NCBI GenBank assembly: GCA_949358305.1
Contig: OX442318.1
Span: 14,986,517-15,050,516 of the forward strand
Reading direction: 5' to 3'
DNA: 64,000 nucleotides
DNA from: Strigamia acuminata
Lineage: Eukaryota > Arthropoda > Chilopoda > Geophilomorpha > Linotaeniidae
Positions 1 to 10,947 of the stretch are shown piece after piece (the first letter of the stretch is position 1; every line of letters starts with the position of its first letter). The notes under the pieces were generated by a model. That model saw only the letters and a program-made list of their open reading frames with translations. It ran no database searches and had not been told where the DNA came from. Made by a program: the position numbers and the translations under genes.

Positions 1-899
1 ATCTGGTGCAGTCGCCATGAAGCCTGTAAGACAAAAAATTAAGCCAACATAGGACGATAAACAGAAGCCTGAAGAAGAAAAGACAACATAGGATCAAAGC
101 AACAATAGAATAGAAAGAAAGGGTAGGATGGAACTTACTTGTAGATGAAGACTTACTGTATTAGCACTAGCATGCTTTTAAGTGTGAATTTGACCATTTC
201 TTAAAAAAATCTTTTACTACCTGATGGGGATTTTGCATTCTAAAGAAATCCGATTTTAGCCATCTTACCGCGATAGAACTTTTAACCTCTTTTAAATAAA
301 TTAGTAATGTCAGAAGCAAATTTCACTTTACTTTCTGTATAAATATCGAACGAGTGTGTATTGAACTTATAAAATGTGGTTGTATTTTCGAATTCATTAA
401 AATTCATTCAACGATGCTTAACAAGAGATCGTTGAAAATAAATGGTTGGCATATTCAATTTGCTACTTGGCAGAATCATGCAGTATTTATGAATCTTTCT
501 GTGTGTTGTCCCGCTAATTTGATAAACGTAAATTTTACCAACATGTCCAATTATTTCTCGAAAGTAATTCTTTACATTTAAATTTGAATTTACCACTTTT
601 CTCTTTGCTTGTATTTGCACAATACTGTATATTCAAATTTTACACTGACAAAGTCAATCACAGAAAATGTAATGCTTTCATACTGGGAAAGTCAACTAAA
701 AAGTCCAAGGGAGGAAAAGAAGCAAAAATAAAAAGTTTGAACCACAGCATGTCCTAGCGGGCAGCGCTTTGACCTCGCCTAAAGTCTAGAATCGTAACCT
801 TGTACAAGTAGTTGTTGTATAAAAAGCAGGAAACTCGGGTTTCTTAACCTTGGCTCTGGAACAGAAGAACTCTGAATTAAAGTTGCCGAATAAAAACAC
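1..899. other. Gene-free AT-rich stretch
   Basis: I see no coding region with a recognisable domain here. Short open frames on both strands lack good starts and family motifs. The only structured part is the promoter-like and polyA-like pair listed separately at 818-894. Confidence 0.6.
818..894 (+). promoter_or_regulatory. TATA box with downstream AATAAA, LTR-like
   Basis: A TATAAAAAG box (818-826) is followed about 65 bases later by AATAAA (889-894). That spacing is typical of the U3/R/U5 core of a short LTR and unusual for an ordinary gene. No second copy and no target duplication was found, so this could be a solo LTR remnant or chance. The call is an inference from spacing alone. Confidence 0.25.
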
Positions 900-916
900 C
901 TACCAACTTCTTTACT

Positions 917-982
917 CCTTCTTTCCTTACCTTTCCTTTCCTTTCCTTTCCTTTCCTTTCCTTTCCTTTCCTTTCCTTTCTT
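917..982. repeat. CTTTC pentamer microsatellite
   Basis: About ten near-perfect copies of CTTTC are followed by a T run. This is a simple repeat with no coding content. Confidence 0.95.
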
Positions 983-1251
983 TTTTTTATATTAGTAGTT
1001 TTCTTTGTCTCTCTTAACTTTCCTCTAGACTAAAGGAATCTCGTGCATTCCTTCAAAGTAGAAAGTAATGGTTACTTATCTAAGTAACTGTTTTTTTTTT
1101 ATGCTTGAGAAAATTCCACTAAATTCTCTAGAGTTTTCTTCTTTTCCTCATTCACGATTTTTATTGGTAATTTTGGCTGGTGAACCGAACTGAGCCACTT
1201 TTAATCACAGTATTGTCTTGGGAAACTCTCGTGTTACTTCTTTTCTTTCGG

Positions 1252-1257
<6 letters not shown>

Positions 1258-1286
<29 letters not shown>
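1258..1286. repeat. GA dinucleotide microsatellite
   Basis: About 14 uninterrupted GA units. They create long Ser-Leu (minus strand) frames that are not genes. Confidence 0.95.
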
Positions 1287-1290
<4 letters not shown>

Positions 1291-2206
1291 AAAAAAGTAG
1301 GAATGCATATATGAACATGGAAACAGAACAAATCCCCAAAGTAAGAGAAGAGGATGAAAATGGAAACCAAAGGGAATAGTTGAGAAAAGATTTGGAAAAA
1401 ATCGTCATTATTCTTAGAGAGAAGTCAACAGAGGGCTCTTTGGCCATATCATAAGAGGGCGAGGTCCCTAAGGGTGAGTGGAGGAGTGAGTTAAGGGGTG
1501 GGGGGAAGACTTTGACTGTTGAAGATGCAAGCAAGCGTGAAAGAAATGGGTTTGTTTTGAAGAATAGTTGACGGCTGGAACGAGAGGGTACACCTAGGTG
1601 AAATGTGTGCGTAGCAAAATATATAAAGTGAGAGGTGCCAGCTTCCTTTATCATTAGGGATGGCTTCCTTTAGGTTCTTAATCTTGGCCATAGATCACAG
1701 GAAGAGTCTATGTATAGATGCAGCTGCCAACGAGATGGAGTCACATGAATAAGTTAGCACTAATGTTGAGTTTAAAGGAGATCTTTGGTGCCTTCTGGTC
1801 TCAGGTGGCAGATCGCAGATCGCAGATCGCAGATCGCAGATGTAGGATATTTTGTACTTTGAATAACTTGATATTCTCGAATTCTCGAATTGTAAACTTC
1901 GATTTTGCAATGGATTTGGATTAAATGGAAAAAATGCGACCAGAAAATGCTCATAGGAAAACACATTCCGTTCTCTTTTGTAAAAAAGCACGTTAGCTTG
2001 TTGGTACCGTTCTGTGCTAGATTTCTATTACATTTTTCTCAATTACTTTTCTCAATAGTTACTAACTTGACGTACCGATGACGTTCAAAATCATACACAT
2101 GGATATTTTTAAAACATCAGACACCCGTATAAAGTATTCGTTGTCTAGCATTAAGAATTTTTTTTCTATTTGTCATCCTCGTCAAAGTGATGGATTGGCT
2201 AGATGA
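1287..2206. other. Gene-free stretch with a short 7-mer array
   Basis: There is no recognisable coding sequence. Positions 1809-1841 hold about four to five copies of the heptamer CAGATCG, which open short frames on both strands. Confidence 0.6.
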
Positions 2207-2413
2207 ATGTCGTTCGTAATCTTTGGCGAAAAGACAGATGACTACACTGATGGTGACGCATGCACGGTGATGAGGAAGAAGGAGAAGCTAACCCGTGACA
2301 TGTATAAACCTTACGTCCTTACCCTCCACGAAGGGCGGTTTGATCCATTACCTTCGCTTTATGACTGCTGCTCTTATCAAGCTCTGAGAATGAGAACCCT
2401 GCGAGGCATATCG

Positions 2414-2440
2414 GGCGAAGCTGGCGAAGCTGGCGAAGCT
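2414..2440. repeat. Three copies of GGCGAAGCT
   Basis: Three exact 9-bp copies sit inside an ATG-initiated 111-codon frame (2207-2542) that I do not recognise and do not call as a gene. The repeat would encode Gly-Glu-Ala units. There is no domain and no supporting splice or polyA pattern. Confidence 0.8.
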
Positions 2441-2547
2441 CTAGCTGGCGAGGAAAGGCTGAAAATGCCATGCCGTTGCTTGTGTCATGGCCCGAAGCGG
2501 ACCAGACCCATCGTGTATATGAGTACACATAACATAAGTTAAGGTAG

Positions 2548-2576
2548 CTCGAGTCGACTCGACTCGACTCGACTCG
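2548..2576. repeat. ACTCG pentamer array
   Basis: About five copies of ACTCG, preceded by the partly self-complementary CTCGAGTCGA. Confidence 0.9.
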
Positions 2577-3454
2577 CTGAATCAGCTTCTAGAAATGTGC
2601 AAATTGAATTGAAATTCTAGGAGGCACATTTTGTTTTGTTTCTACCTACAGCACTACAAACAACTGGTATTCACATAATCATGCTTTTAGTTTGATTGCA
2701 TCAACAATTTTGACTTTGATTTGATTTTGGAGGCAATACCAAATCGATTCCAATAAACTAGACGTCAGCTATCGTACGCTAGGTTACAAGAGTTGTAGAA
2801 CGTTCATTAACTTAACTTTGAATTGTGATTGATTCGTTGACAAGTTTTGATACTATTTTCACAACTAATTGCTTATTTTACCACAATCACATTACCTGTA
2901 TAAACGTGTCTTTTCTGCTTTTTTTTCCTATTTTTTTTTCCTTACTATTTTTTCTTTCCCTTACAAGCTAGTTGAATGAAACAAAAAAACATTTTGTCGT
3001 TTTATATTTGATGGTTTCAACAATTTGATATTTAGTCTTTTGGCCATTTTCCATTATTTGGAGTAGTTGGGTGTGTTTGTGCCTTTAGTTTTAATAATTG
3101 AAGGATAAGAGTCTATTCTTTTTTTTCTTCTTTTTTTTGTCATTTTTATTCATAGGTGGTCACTGGAAACGGTCCGGAATTTTTTTGTAGTGTATTTAAC
3201 TTAGACGTTATTTTTTAGTTGAAGATGAAACTTCAACGAAACAGTTTCCTTTTATGGTCATAATATGATTAATTTTAGATACGGTACGGTATGTAAATAG
3301 TCAAAAATCTAATGGATAAAGAAAATAGATATAACGTATATAAGCTTAAGTACATTTTTTTTGTCAGCAACACTGTAGGCTACAGCCGTGGATAATTTAA
3401 AGCAAGTTTACAGTGGCCGAGTGCGACTGAGCTGCTCTCTTTAATACTGAGAAA
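2577..3454. other. Gene-free AT-rich stretch
   Basis: T-rich runs and stops in all frames. No feature was recognised. Confidence 0.6.
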
Positions 3455-3599
3455 ATGTCATCGACCCTAGCTGCTTGTTATGGACTAGTTGCATCTGCTT
3501 CAATTGATCAAAAAGGGTGGTGGGCAGCATGGGCCAAAGTGGTCATTGGTCGTAAATCGTTTTTTAGCACAATGGCCAGTTGGGGGCGTCTGATATATC

Positions 3600-3673
3600 G
3601 GCATGGCGGAGTGGATCGCCGTCGATTGATTGAGGAACGTTTTATACACGACGGCGATCCACTCTGCCATGCC
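3600..3673 (+). other. 25-bp stem hairpin, pre-miRNA-sized
   Basis: Two 25-base arms (3600-3624 and 3649-3673) are complementary except for one position that would be a G:U pair in RNA. A 24-base loop gives a 74-base hairpin. It lies within an ATG-initiated 95-codon frame (3455-3742) of no recognisable family. The stem is GC-rich in an AT-rich setting. It could be a small-RNA precursor, a tiny foldback or the centre of a MITE. The pairing is seen directly; function is not shown. Confidence 0.5.
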
Positions 3674-4167
3674 GACTCATCCGCATCAACTACGGCATCG
3701 AAGTCCAAACATCATCGACTCCAAAAACTTAAAAAAAGATAAAAGAAATAAAAATAACAAAAAAAAAATAAAAAAAAATTAACGACAAACAATTACGAAA
3801 GTATTACAAATTACAAAATCCAGTGTAATATTTTTAAGTCAAAAATTAAGCTTAATAAAAAAAATAAATTCAGAGGGAACACCTGCAAACCATTAGCAAA
3901 GTAGGGATTAAGTAGGGGAGTTGTCATCCCTTTTAATCTGAGAAGGATGAAAGTTAGATAAAAATTACTAAAGTTGAATTTTTTAAATTTCAATTTTAGC
4001 ATGAAACTAACGTGAAATTTGAATTCTCCATGCTCAACTTAGTGGGTAATAAATGTTTAATCCAGAAAATTGAATATAATTTGAGCACTTTGGAAACATT
4101 GCAAAAAATCAAAATTTTTGGAGGAGATACACACAATGACACAAAAATTGCTTTTTTTCTTGCTTGT

Positions 4168-4330
4168 ACAACAAAAAATTAAAATTTGGGCTCAATGGCG
4201 GCCTAGAACAGGTCATTCCAAACATATATAAAAAAAAAAACTCAATTTTAAGCTAGGTAGACTGGAAAAACGAATTAGCATGCAAGTCAATGGGAAAACA
4301 GTGGCGCCATCTGTATTTCAAAGTTGGCAT
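4168..4330. repeat. Dispersed repeat, copy 1
   Basis: This shares long near-identical blocks with 17232-17410: an acaaaaaattaaaatttg block, a ctagaacaggtcattcca block, an A-rich run, then an actggaaa-acgaat block. Both copies are in the same orientation. Ends are not defined, so the family is unclassified. Confidence 0.65.
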
Positions 4331-5004
4331 GAACTAGGGATTACAAACTCTCTTCTTCCAAGCAGAAAATTAGAAGATAAGTAAATTTTTATCAGTTGTA
4401 TAAAGTAAATCACTTTATTGAAATTGTGAGAATTCAAACCTTTTAAATAAGCTCAGGACCTACAAAGAAATAAATAAATTTATAAAAAAATCTGGAAGAG
4501 AAGTAATTTGCAAACAACAAACAGGTGCTATTAACTAGAGGGATCAAATCTGCAATTTTTCATCATGGCTGATAACATTAATATTGGTTGAAAGTTATGG
4601 TGGGCAAGGTTTATGGTGTTGTGTAATACGACAACCTACACTGCGTAATACATCCCAAGAGGAGTTCTACAGTTGTCACCTGTAATGTTAAAAAGCTTTC
4701 AACTGAAATGGATAATCAAAAAGGTTTTGTATTTTTAATGAATGCAAGAAATAATTAAAACTATTTACGACTTTTCATTACTGGTACTACAAGTGATTTG
4801 TTTTGTCTTCCATGCCAGTTATGTGTGGTTACTGTTTTCTGTAGGTTGTCTTATTCATATAGTTCAAAAATAAGTTTTTGCAATATACAGTATTTTAGAT
4901 TTGCCCAAAATGCATTACAAAATATACCACTTTTTGTAGAATTTGAATATATTATTGATACATTAAATAATTCATTTCATACAATACTACAATTAAAATA
5001 TATA
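4331..5004. other. Gene-free AT-rich stretch
   Basis: No domain, RNA gene or repeat boundary was recognised. Confidence 0.55.
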
Positions 5005-5281
5005 CAGGGTGAACAAAAAGTCTATCACTATAGTAAATATTTCTGAAAGTGCTGACAATTCATCTGATCTAATGATTAAAGTTGGGTGGGGCAATCTTTT
5101 GGTGACTCAAAATTTGACCTTGGGATGTTCCTTCAAGGTCATTGGGAAATTATCTCGGAAACCGTTAGAGATAGACAGAAATTTCCAATTGTAAACTTGT
5201 AGAGCAACATTTGTTTAGTCTAAGAATGACTAATTCTCAAATCTTTTGTTTGAAAATTTTTTAAGAAAATTGCAAACTTTA
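5005..5281 (+). mobile_element. Orphan terminal inverted repeat of the CAGGGTG transposon family
   Basis: Starts with TA followed by CAGGGTG and matches, over about 275 bases, the left terminal repeat at 42085 and the inverted right repeat at 53389. No matching opposite end is present nearby, so this is one end of a decayed or truncated copy. TA next to a CAGGG terminus fits the IS630-Tc1-mariner superfamily, but no transposase is visible. Confidence 0.75.
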
Positions 5282-5370
5282 ATTAATTAATTTTAATTTT
5301 TTAACAAACATAAAATTACAAACATTAAAATTACTGCTAAAAAAAATTAAAAAATAAAAGTAAAAATTTT

Positions 5371-5442
5371 CACAGAAAGCAGGATTTGAACCTGTGTGGA
5401 AAGATTCCTAGTCCATTGCCTTAACCACTGGACCACCACTAC
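5371..5442 (-). pseudogene. Degenerate tRNA-like locus (Ser-type) or SINE head
   Basis: The minus strand has a good pol III A box (TGGTCCAGTGG, 5425-5435) and B box (GGTTCAAATCC, 5382-5392) at tRNA spacing. The D-arm to anticodon region resembles nuclear tRNA-Ser. The long variable arm of tRNA-Ser is missing, the anticodon stem does not pair, and the acceptor stem relies on mismatches and wobble. It is therefore a pseudogene or the tRNA-derived head of a SINE. No SINE body or target duplication was identified. Confidence 0.55.
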
Positions 5443-7788
5443 AAACTATTATTGTCTTCATGAAGAGAGTCATGTTGGTGATCAAAGTTCTGATGTCATG
5501 ACATCATTAAATCTCAAATGATGAAATGACATCATTGAATATCAAATGATAAAATTCAACTTGGATCTTGGAACTATTTTCTACCTAGCAACTGTTGTTT
5601 ACAGTATTCATACACTAGACCTGATTGCTCAGATTGGATGTATACACAGACAAAATAGTGCCAACTTTCAGCTTATTGTTTGCATTGTTGGCTGTTTATG
5701 GAATGAAATTATTTTAGGGTCTCATTCAGCATGATATAACAATTCTCCATGTTTAATATTACAACAATCTGTGAGTGTCTTATACATGTGCTCCCCTTGT
5801 TAGAGAATTGCAAATGCATCGTCAAAATGTATATTTTCCATTGTACCAGTAGTTTGAAATGCTGTATGAAATGTAATATGAAGTGCATTATGAAATTGAT
5901 AATGAAGTTCATTATGAAATGCATGAATAATATATTTAATTTATGCAATAAGCGATATATTTTGGAATGCATTAAATGCCTTAATTGGACAAATCCAAAA
6001 TATATTGATAAATGTATTTTTGAACTATTTGGGTATCCAGGGTAGCCTGGGGTCAAGATACCCTCAGGTGGGACATATACTCATGTAAATAAAAACAAGG
6101 GACTCCAGATTGTTGGGTTTGCTGGCCTTTAATCGTTGTCTAGGGGTCTGAGTTCCTCAGTCTAACCCTTGTGCTGGCTGTGGGTTAGACAGGTCAATCA
6201 GCCTGTTGCACAATGGATGGTAAACCACATGTGTGGCATGCTCAGTTTGTCTTGCTGTTCTGTTGTACTACCCTTGGCCCATGCGGCTGCTCATGGAGGC
6301 TGTGGTGGATCGGACATTACCCCAATGTACATTACCCCACTAAGAATTGTTGTGGTGAATAGGCAGGATCACCGTAGGCAGGATGACTGCTCTGGCTGAC
6401 TACTAGGCAGCTACTAGGACACAACACTCAGACTCCCTCTTTCTCTCCCTTCCTCTCACTAGGTCAGTCCACACTCCAAAAGGGTAAGGCTGACCTCAGG
6501 GCCATGGGGCAACGTGTGTCAATGAGGCAGGGTACTCTTAAGTGAACAGGTGGTCACAAACATCCCAACCTGGATGGATTTCTGTAGTAAAAACTTTTTT
6601 AAAACTTTATTGTGGGTATATATTTTTTAAATTTGCATATATTTTGGTCTTTCATGGCAATATACAAATTAAATTTTTGATTTTTAAGACTGCTAAATAT
6701 TTTTTGGTAAAAAGGTGAATAAAATTAATCATTACGGAGTATAAAATTTGATGTCCCATAAAAATAATAAAAAGAGACATAACATACATGCTTTGGCTGC
6801 ATAATCCTTCATAGGGTGTTTAGTTTTGTTTTCAATGCTTACATTCATCTAAACTGATCGTTTTGAACTCAAATAGCAAGCATTTCCAATGCGGACGTTT
6901 CCAGCGCTTCCATAGCAAATTATCAAACTAACAGAGTGAAACCAAAATCTCATACATTATGGTTTTACTAAAGTCACGTTATGAAGAACTTAAAGCAGTT
7001 TGTAAAGTTAGAAAGAGCAAACGTATTAAATCAATTCGTAGGATATTCATGAAAAACACACTGGTATCAAATAATATTTAGACATTGAGTATTTCAGCAC
7101 GGTGCAGATTTTCACAAACGCTGATGATCAATTGCGACTGCATAACAAAAGATCGTTTGAAATGTCTCTTGGCAATGGTTGATAAAATTTGTTCGTCGTA
7201 ACAATGAATTTGAGATGGTGCATAAGTGGAGCGCAGGGTGTCTTATGATTAGATGTATCATTTTTAAAAGGCTTCGTTTGCACGCGTATAATCAGTGAGG
7301 AAATGTGCCTCCAATGGGTCGTTTCTACTTGGCGGAGAGCCGGAGACCGTGTTCTTCACTGCTTTTATGATCAAATTGTTGTGGGCTACAAACCACAAAT
7401 ACTCGAGGTTTATCTATTTTACTAGTACAGTGGGAAATTATTGAGGACTGTTTGTTTTAAGGAATTATAGTAACAATGAAAAATATGAATGTGGTAACAA
7501 TAATAAAATTTAGATTTGTCTTTGAGCAAACACTTAAGCTTACATGCATGAGGCAATATGTATTTTTTATTATTACACGGAAATTTTGTGGTGTTTTAAA
7601 AAAAAACAATCTATATACTGTAGGGTGTATAAAGGGTGTTCACTTTAAAGTGTTTGCAGTAAAATATTTCTGCAAATAAATAGTAATCACGGATTGTGTT
7701 CACGAATCTAGAGTAAACAGAGGATGGGCAATTCATTAAACACAAATTTTGGATTTCAACAATTTGTCATGGTTTTTTTGCATTATAA
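5443..7788. other. Gene-free stretch with minor repeats
   Basis: Two imperfect 27-bp copies containing tgacatcatt lie at about 5496-5550. A run of imperfect ATGAAATGCATT-like units (5855-5935) opens frames on both strands that are low-complexity, not genes. A frame at 6169-6399 has no recognisable domain. Confidence 0.5.
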
Positions 7789-7946
7789 GGTGCATTCAAA
7801 AAGTCTAAAACGTATGCAAAACTCGTTTTGTGTTTGAACGTGACGTCATTCCCAATGAATAACATGGGAATGCTATTCAATGGGAATGACGTCACGTTCA
7901 AACACGAAACGAGTTTTGCATACGTTTTAGACTTTTTGAATGCACC
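7789..7946. mobile_element. 158-bp foldback MITE, near-perfect palindrome
   Basis: The two halves are inverted copies over roughly 75 bases each with only a few mismatches, starting GGTGCATTC and ending GAATGCACC. It is flanked by TAA on both sides (7786-7788, 7947-7949), which fits the TWA duplications of PIF/Harbinger-type elements. Each arm contains the CRE octamer TGACGTCA. A related foldback lies at 10801-10947. Non-coding. Confidence 0.85.
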
Positions 7947-8409
7947 TAATTGTAACTTAAAAAGTAACAATGCAATCTGAAAAACGTCAATTGTAAAGTT
8001 GTAGAGCATCATTAATGTACTCAGAAACTGCAAAATCAAAATCTTTGCCTACAAAATTATTGATAAAAACTCATTTAACAGTCTTCATTTTTCTGACATT
8101 TCAGTTTAGTATAGTCTCTTTAAACATGATTAGGAAGTGTTTAAGTATATCTAAATCACTAAAAATTGCTGCAAAAGTCAAACAAGTGATAACCATGCCA
8201 ATTTACTTTTAACAGTGACCAAACTGAATACTAATAACCTCCGACAGTTGTTTTGACGATTACCATACTTTACTTATTATATCACACTAAAGTGAATATT
8301 TTTTTCTAACTGTATAAACCAGTTTAAAGTCTACATGCACATTTTAAAAAGTCATAAAGCTTGTTTAAAATTGCAGTTTAAATTGCTGTGCTGTTCAAAC
8401 TTAATGCAG
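7947..8409. other. Gene-free AT-rich stretch
   Basis: Nothing recognised. Confidence 0.55.
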
Positions 8410-8939
8410 TTTAACCACAGAATAACACAGGATGGACGATCCGCCCACCGCGTGTGATGTTTACTGAAGTCATTGTTGCATCACAGACGACTGCAGCGCG
8501 ACTAGTGGTGGCGATGGTGATTCCGTGGAAACAAGCAACATACAATCAGGGAATGGCTTTACATTTTCGTAAAAAGGATCAAATGAAGTTCAAAAAAAAA
8601 ATTATTCGAAGATGTGTTTGCTAAACTATATATTTATTCATTGATTAGTAATTTTTAAATATTTCCTTTTCTTATTTTTAACATTCTTATTTTTCCATAA
8701 ATTTCTTTCAACTTTCTATGAATTTTTATCTTTAAAAACAAGCTCGCATAAACAAATAATTTTGGATCTTTCAGGTAGAAAATAATAAATAAATATAAAT
8801 AAATAAATAAATATTGACAAAATATAACATGAAAACTGTTGTCTGCTAGCGTAACCATCATCGCCACCACCAGAGATTTGTCTCCGCCAATATTCAAAAT
8901 GGGGGTGAGGTGTCCATTCTGTGTTATTCTGTGGTTTAA
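8410..8939. mobile_element. Non-autonomous element with inverted ends
   Basis: The left arm (8410-8437) and right arm (8912-8939) are 28-base inverted repeats containing ACCACAGAATAACACAG with about two differences. A second inverted block (ctggtggtggcgatg-like) lies just inside at about 8500-8523 and 8853-8875. The interior is non-coding. The superfamily is unknown because no clear target duplication was seen. Confidence 0.65.
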
Positions 8940-9908
8940 GTGCTTAAAAGTATCGTGTCAGAAAAAAATGTGTCACGCAATGGTGGCAACAGGTGACAGC
9001 ATGGATTATTCTTATTTTAGAGAAGCTGATTTGGAAAGAAATGTGTACAAGTAGCACAACATCTACAAGATTCTGCGAGATTCCTACGGACAATTTTGGC
9101 AAAATTAATACTGAAAACTGCAAGTCAGGAGCTACATTGTATTAATATTAATTTAATAACAATGATAATGATAATGATACACCTTATCAGTTTAATCGTA
9201 GGCACTGTAATCATAATTTTTAAATATGGAATCTCAATTGAATGAATTCTTCGAATTGTCTTTCATACTTAAAGTTAATGAAGCTTTGATAATGTGATTC
9301 TTAAAAAAAATTGTCCTTAATGAATTCATCTGTGGCATCCGCTTCATAGTCTCTGAGTTCCCAGTCCATCCCCATTCCCTCTCTTCTCCCACCCATTTCT
9401 AACACAAGTGATGGATGAGATTCACCCTCTCCACATGCTTCTCTTGCCAGGCACGACGTCAATCGATGATGGCAAACTCCTCCCCTACCATTATCGATCA
9501 AGAGAGGCGCGCCAAAGAGAACTGCATTTTTTTTAATGGTGCCATGTAGCAATAACCAGATTTCTCTTGCCAATAAAATTTCCTGCACCAAACACAAATT
9601 GCCAAATAAATAGTATTAGTGTTGTGCTATCTGCAAACTTCTTGAATTCTTGATTCTAATTCTATTCTTAAAAATAGGGGAAAAAATTTAGGAGAAAAAG
9701 AATAAATGATCGATAGCAATGTTGCGGTGGGACAAAATTATAAGTAGATTTCTAGTAGATTTCTAGCTTTGTTTAATAGCTTTTTTTGTTGTTTTGTTCG
9801 GTAAGCCTATGATGTGCTTTATGACCAACAGAAATAAAGATTCAGTTTAAAATGGAAATACTTGAACTTTTGTTCCGTGTATCCAGATGCGCAACTATAC
9901 TCTGGCAC
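8940..9908. other. Gene-free stretch
   Basis: No conserved domain. A short minus frame (9301-9597) is not recognised. Confidence 0.5.
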
Positions 9909-10295
9909 ACTATAAGATTGGCCTTTCTCCCATTGGCCCAGCCTCATTACTCTTAACTGTACACTGTGGCATACCACCAGGAAAAGTATTTTTTTTTAAA
10001 TTTTTTTTTGGATTATTTTAATGATTAAAAGAGTATTTAAAATGATGTATTTCATTTGTATTTTATAATAAAATGTTGTTCCCATTCATAAAATTTAGAT
10101 TTATGCTGTTTATATTTCAGTACTTATGTTTGTTCAGTTTATTGGTTGCTTTGTCTGGAAAGCAAACCATTTTTGAACTTTTTTTCGAGTACAATGTCTG
10201 TATATCACCTGTAATTCTGGTGTTTTGATCTATTTTTTGGTATCACTACACCAGTAAAATGGCTTGGCCAATGGGAGAAAGGCCAATCTTATAGT
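9909..10295. repeat. Inverted repeat pair with 35-bp arms
   Basis: Arms at 9909-9943 and 10261-10295 contain ataagattggcctttctccc and its complement, with one internal mismatch, and are separated by about 316 bases of AT-rich DNA. This is probably a decayed non-autonomous DNA element. Outer boundaries were not resolved. Confidence 0.65.
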
Positions 10296-10800
10296 CTGAC
10301 TGTCAGAGTGTAGACTGTGGGAAGCCAAGGTATTGGCAGACCAAGTTGTTCTTACAATAAGCTTAGATCAGATCCAAAACTATTATGTGAATGATCTTAA
10401 TCCAATATGGATATCAACTTCAAATTACGAGATTTTGAATTAGGGATTTGCAGGTAAGAAGATTTTGGAGAAGAGTTTGCTCATAATCATCCTCAAGCCA
10501 TTTTACTATTGGGATGGTTTTTTTGCATGGGTGTTGGTCTAAAATATAAAATTAAGGGTATCTTGGACCAATATACTTATAAAAAAAAGTATTGGAGGAT
10601 TGATATGTTTCCATTTGCAGATGATGAACTGGTCTTTGACATGGATATTTCAGCAGGAAAATGATTCTAAGCATAAAGTCAAGTCAACTTCTCAGTGTTC
10701 CAAACCCATCACATTTAGTTTTTGATTTGGGCCTGCACAATCACATACAAAATTTTGGTTATCCAACAAAATATTGAAATGTATTGTTGAAATAAACACT
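10296..10800. other. Gene-free stretch
   Basis: Nothing recognised. Confidence 0.5.
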
Positions 10801-10947
10801 GCTGCATTCAAAAACTCTAAAACGCCTCTAAAACTCGTTTCGTGTCTGTACATGTGACGTCATTCCCATGTTATTCAATGGGAATGACGTCACACGTACA
10901 GACATGAAACGAGTTTTAAGAGGCGTTTTAGAGTTTTTGAATGCAGC
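10801..10947. mobile_element. 147-bp foldback MITE related to 7789-7946
   Basis: A near-perfect palindrome starting GCTGCATTC and ending GAATGCAGC. It has the same layout as the element at 7789: aaaactcgttt, TGACGTCA and cattccca blocks in both arms. The flanks (ACT and TAA) do not form an obvious target duplication, so this copy is older or has lost a flank. Confidence 0.8.

Noticed and set aside
2207-2542. 111-codon ATG frame as a gene
   Set aside because: Nothing recognisable, contains a 9-bp repeat array and other frames are equally open; no splice or polyA support.
5709-6056. Met/Ile-rich frames on both strands
   Set aside because: Low-complexity ATGAAAT-type repeats read in two directions.
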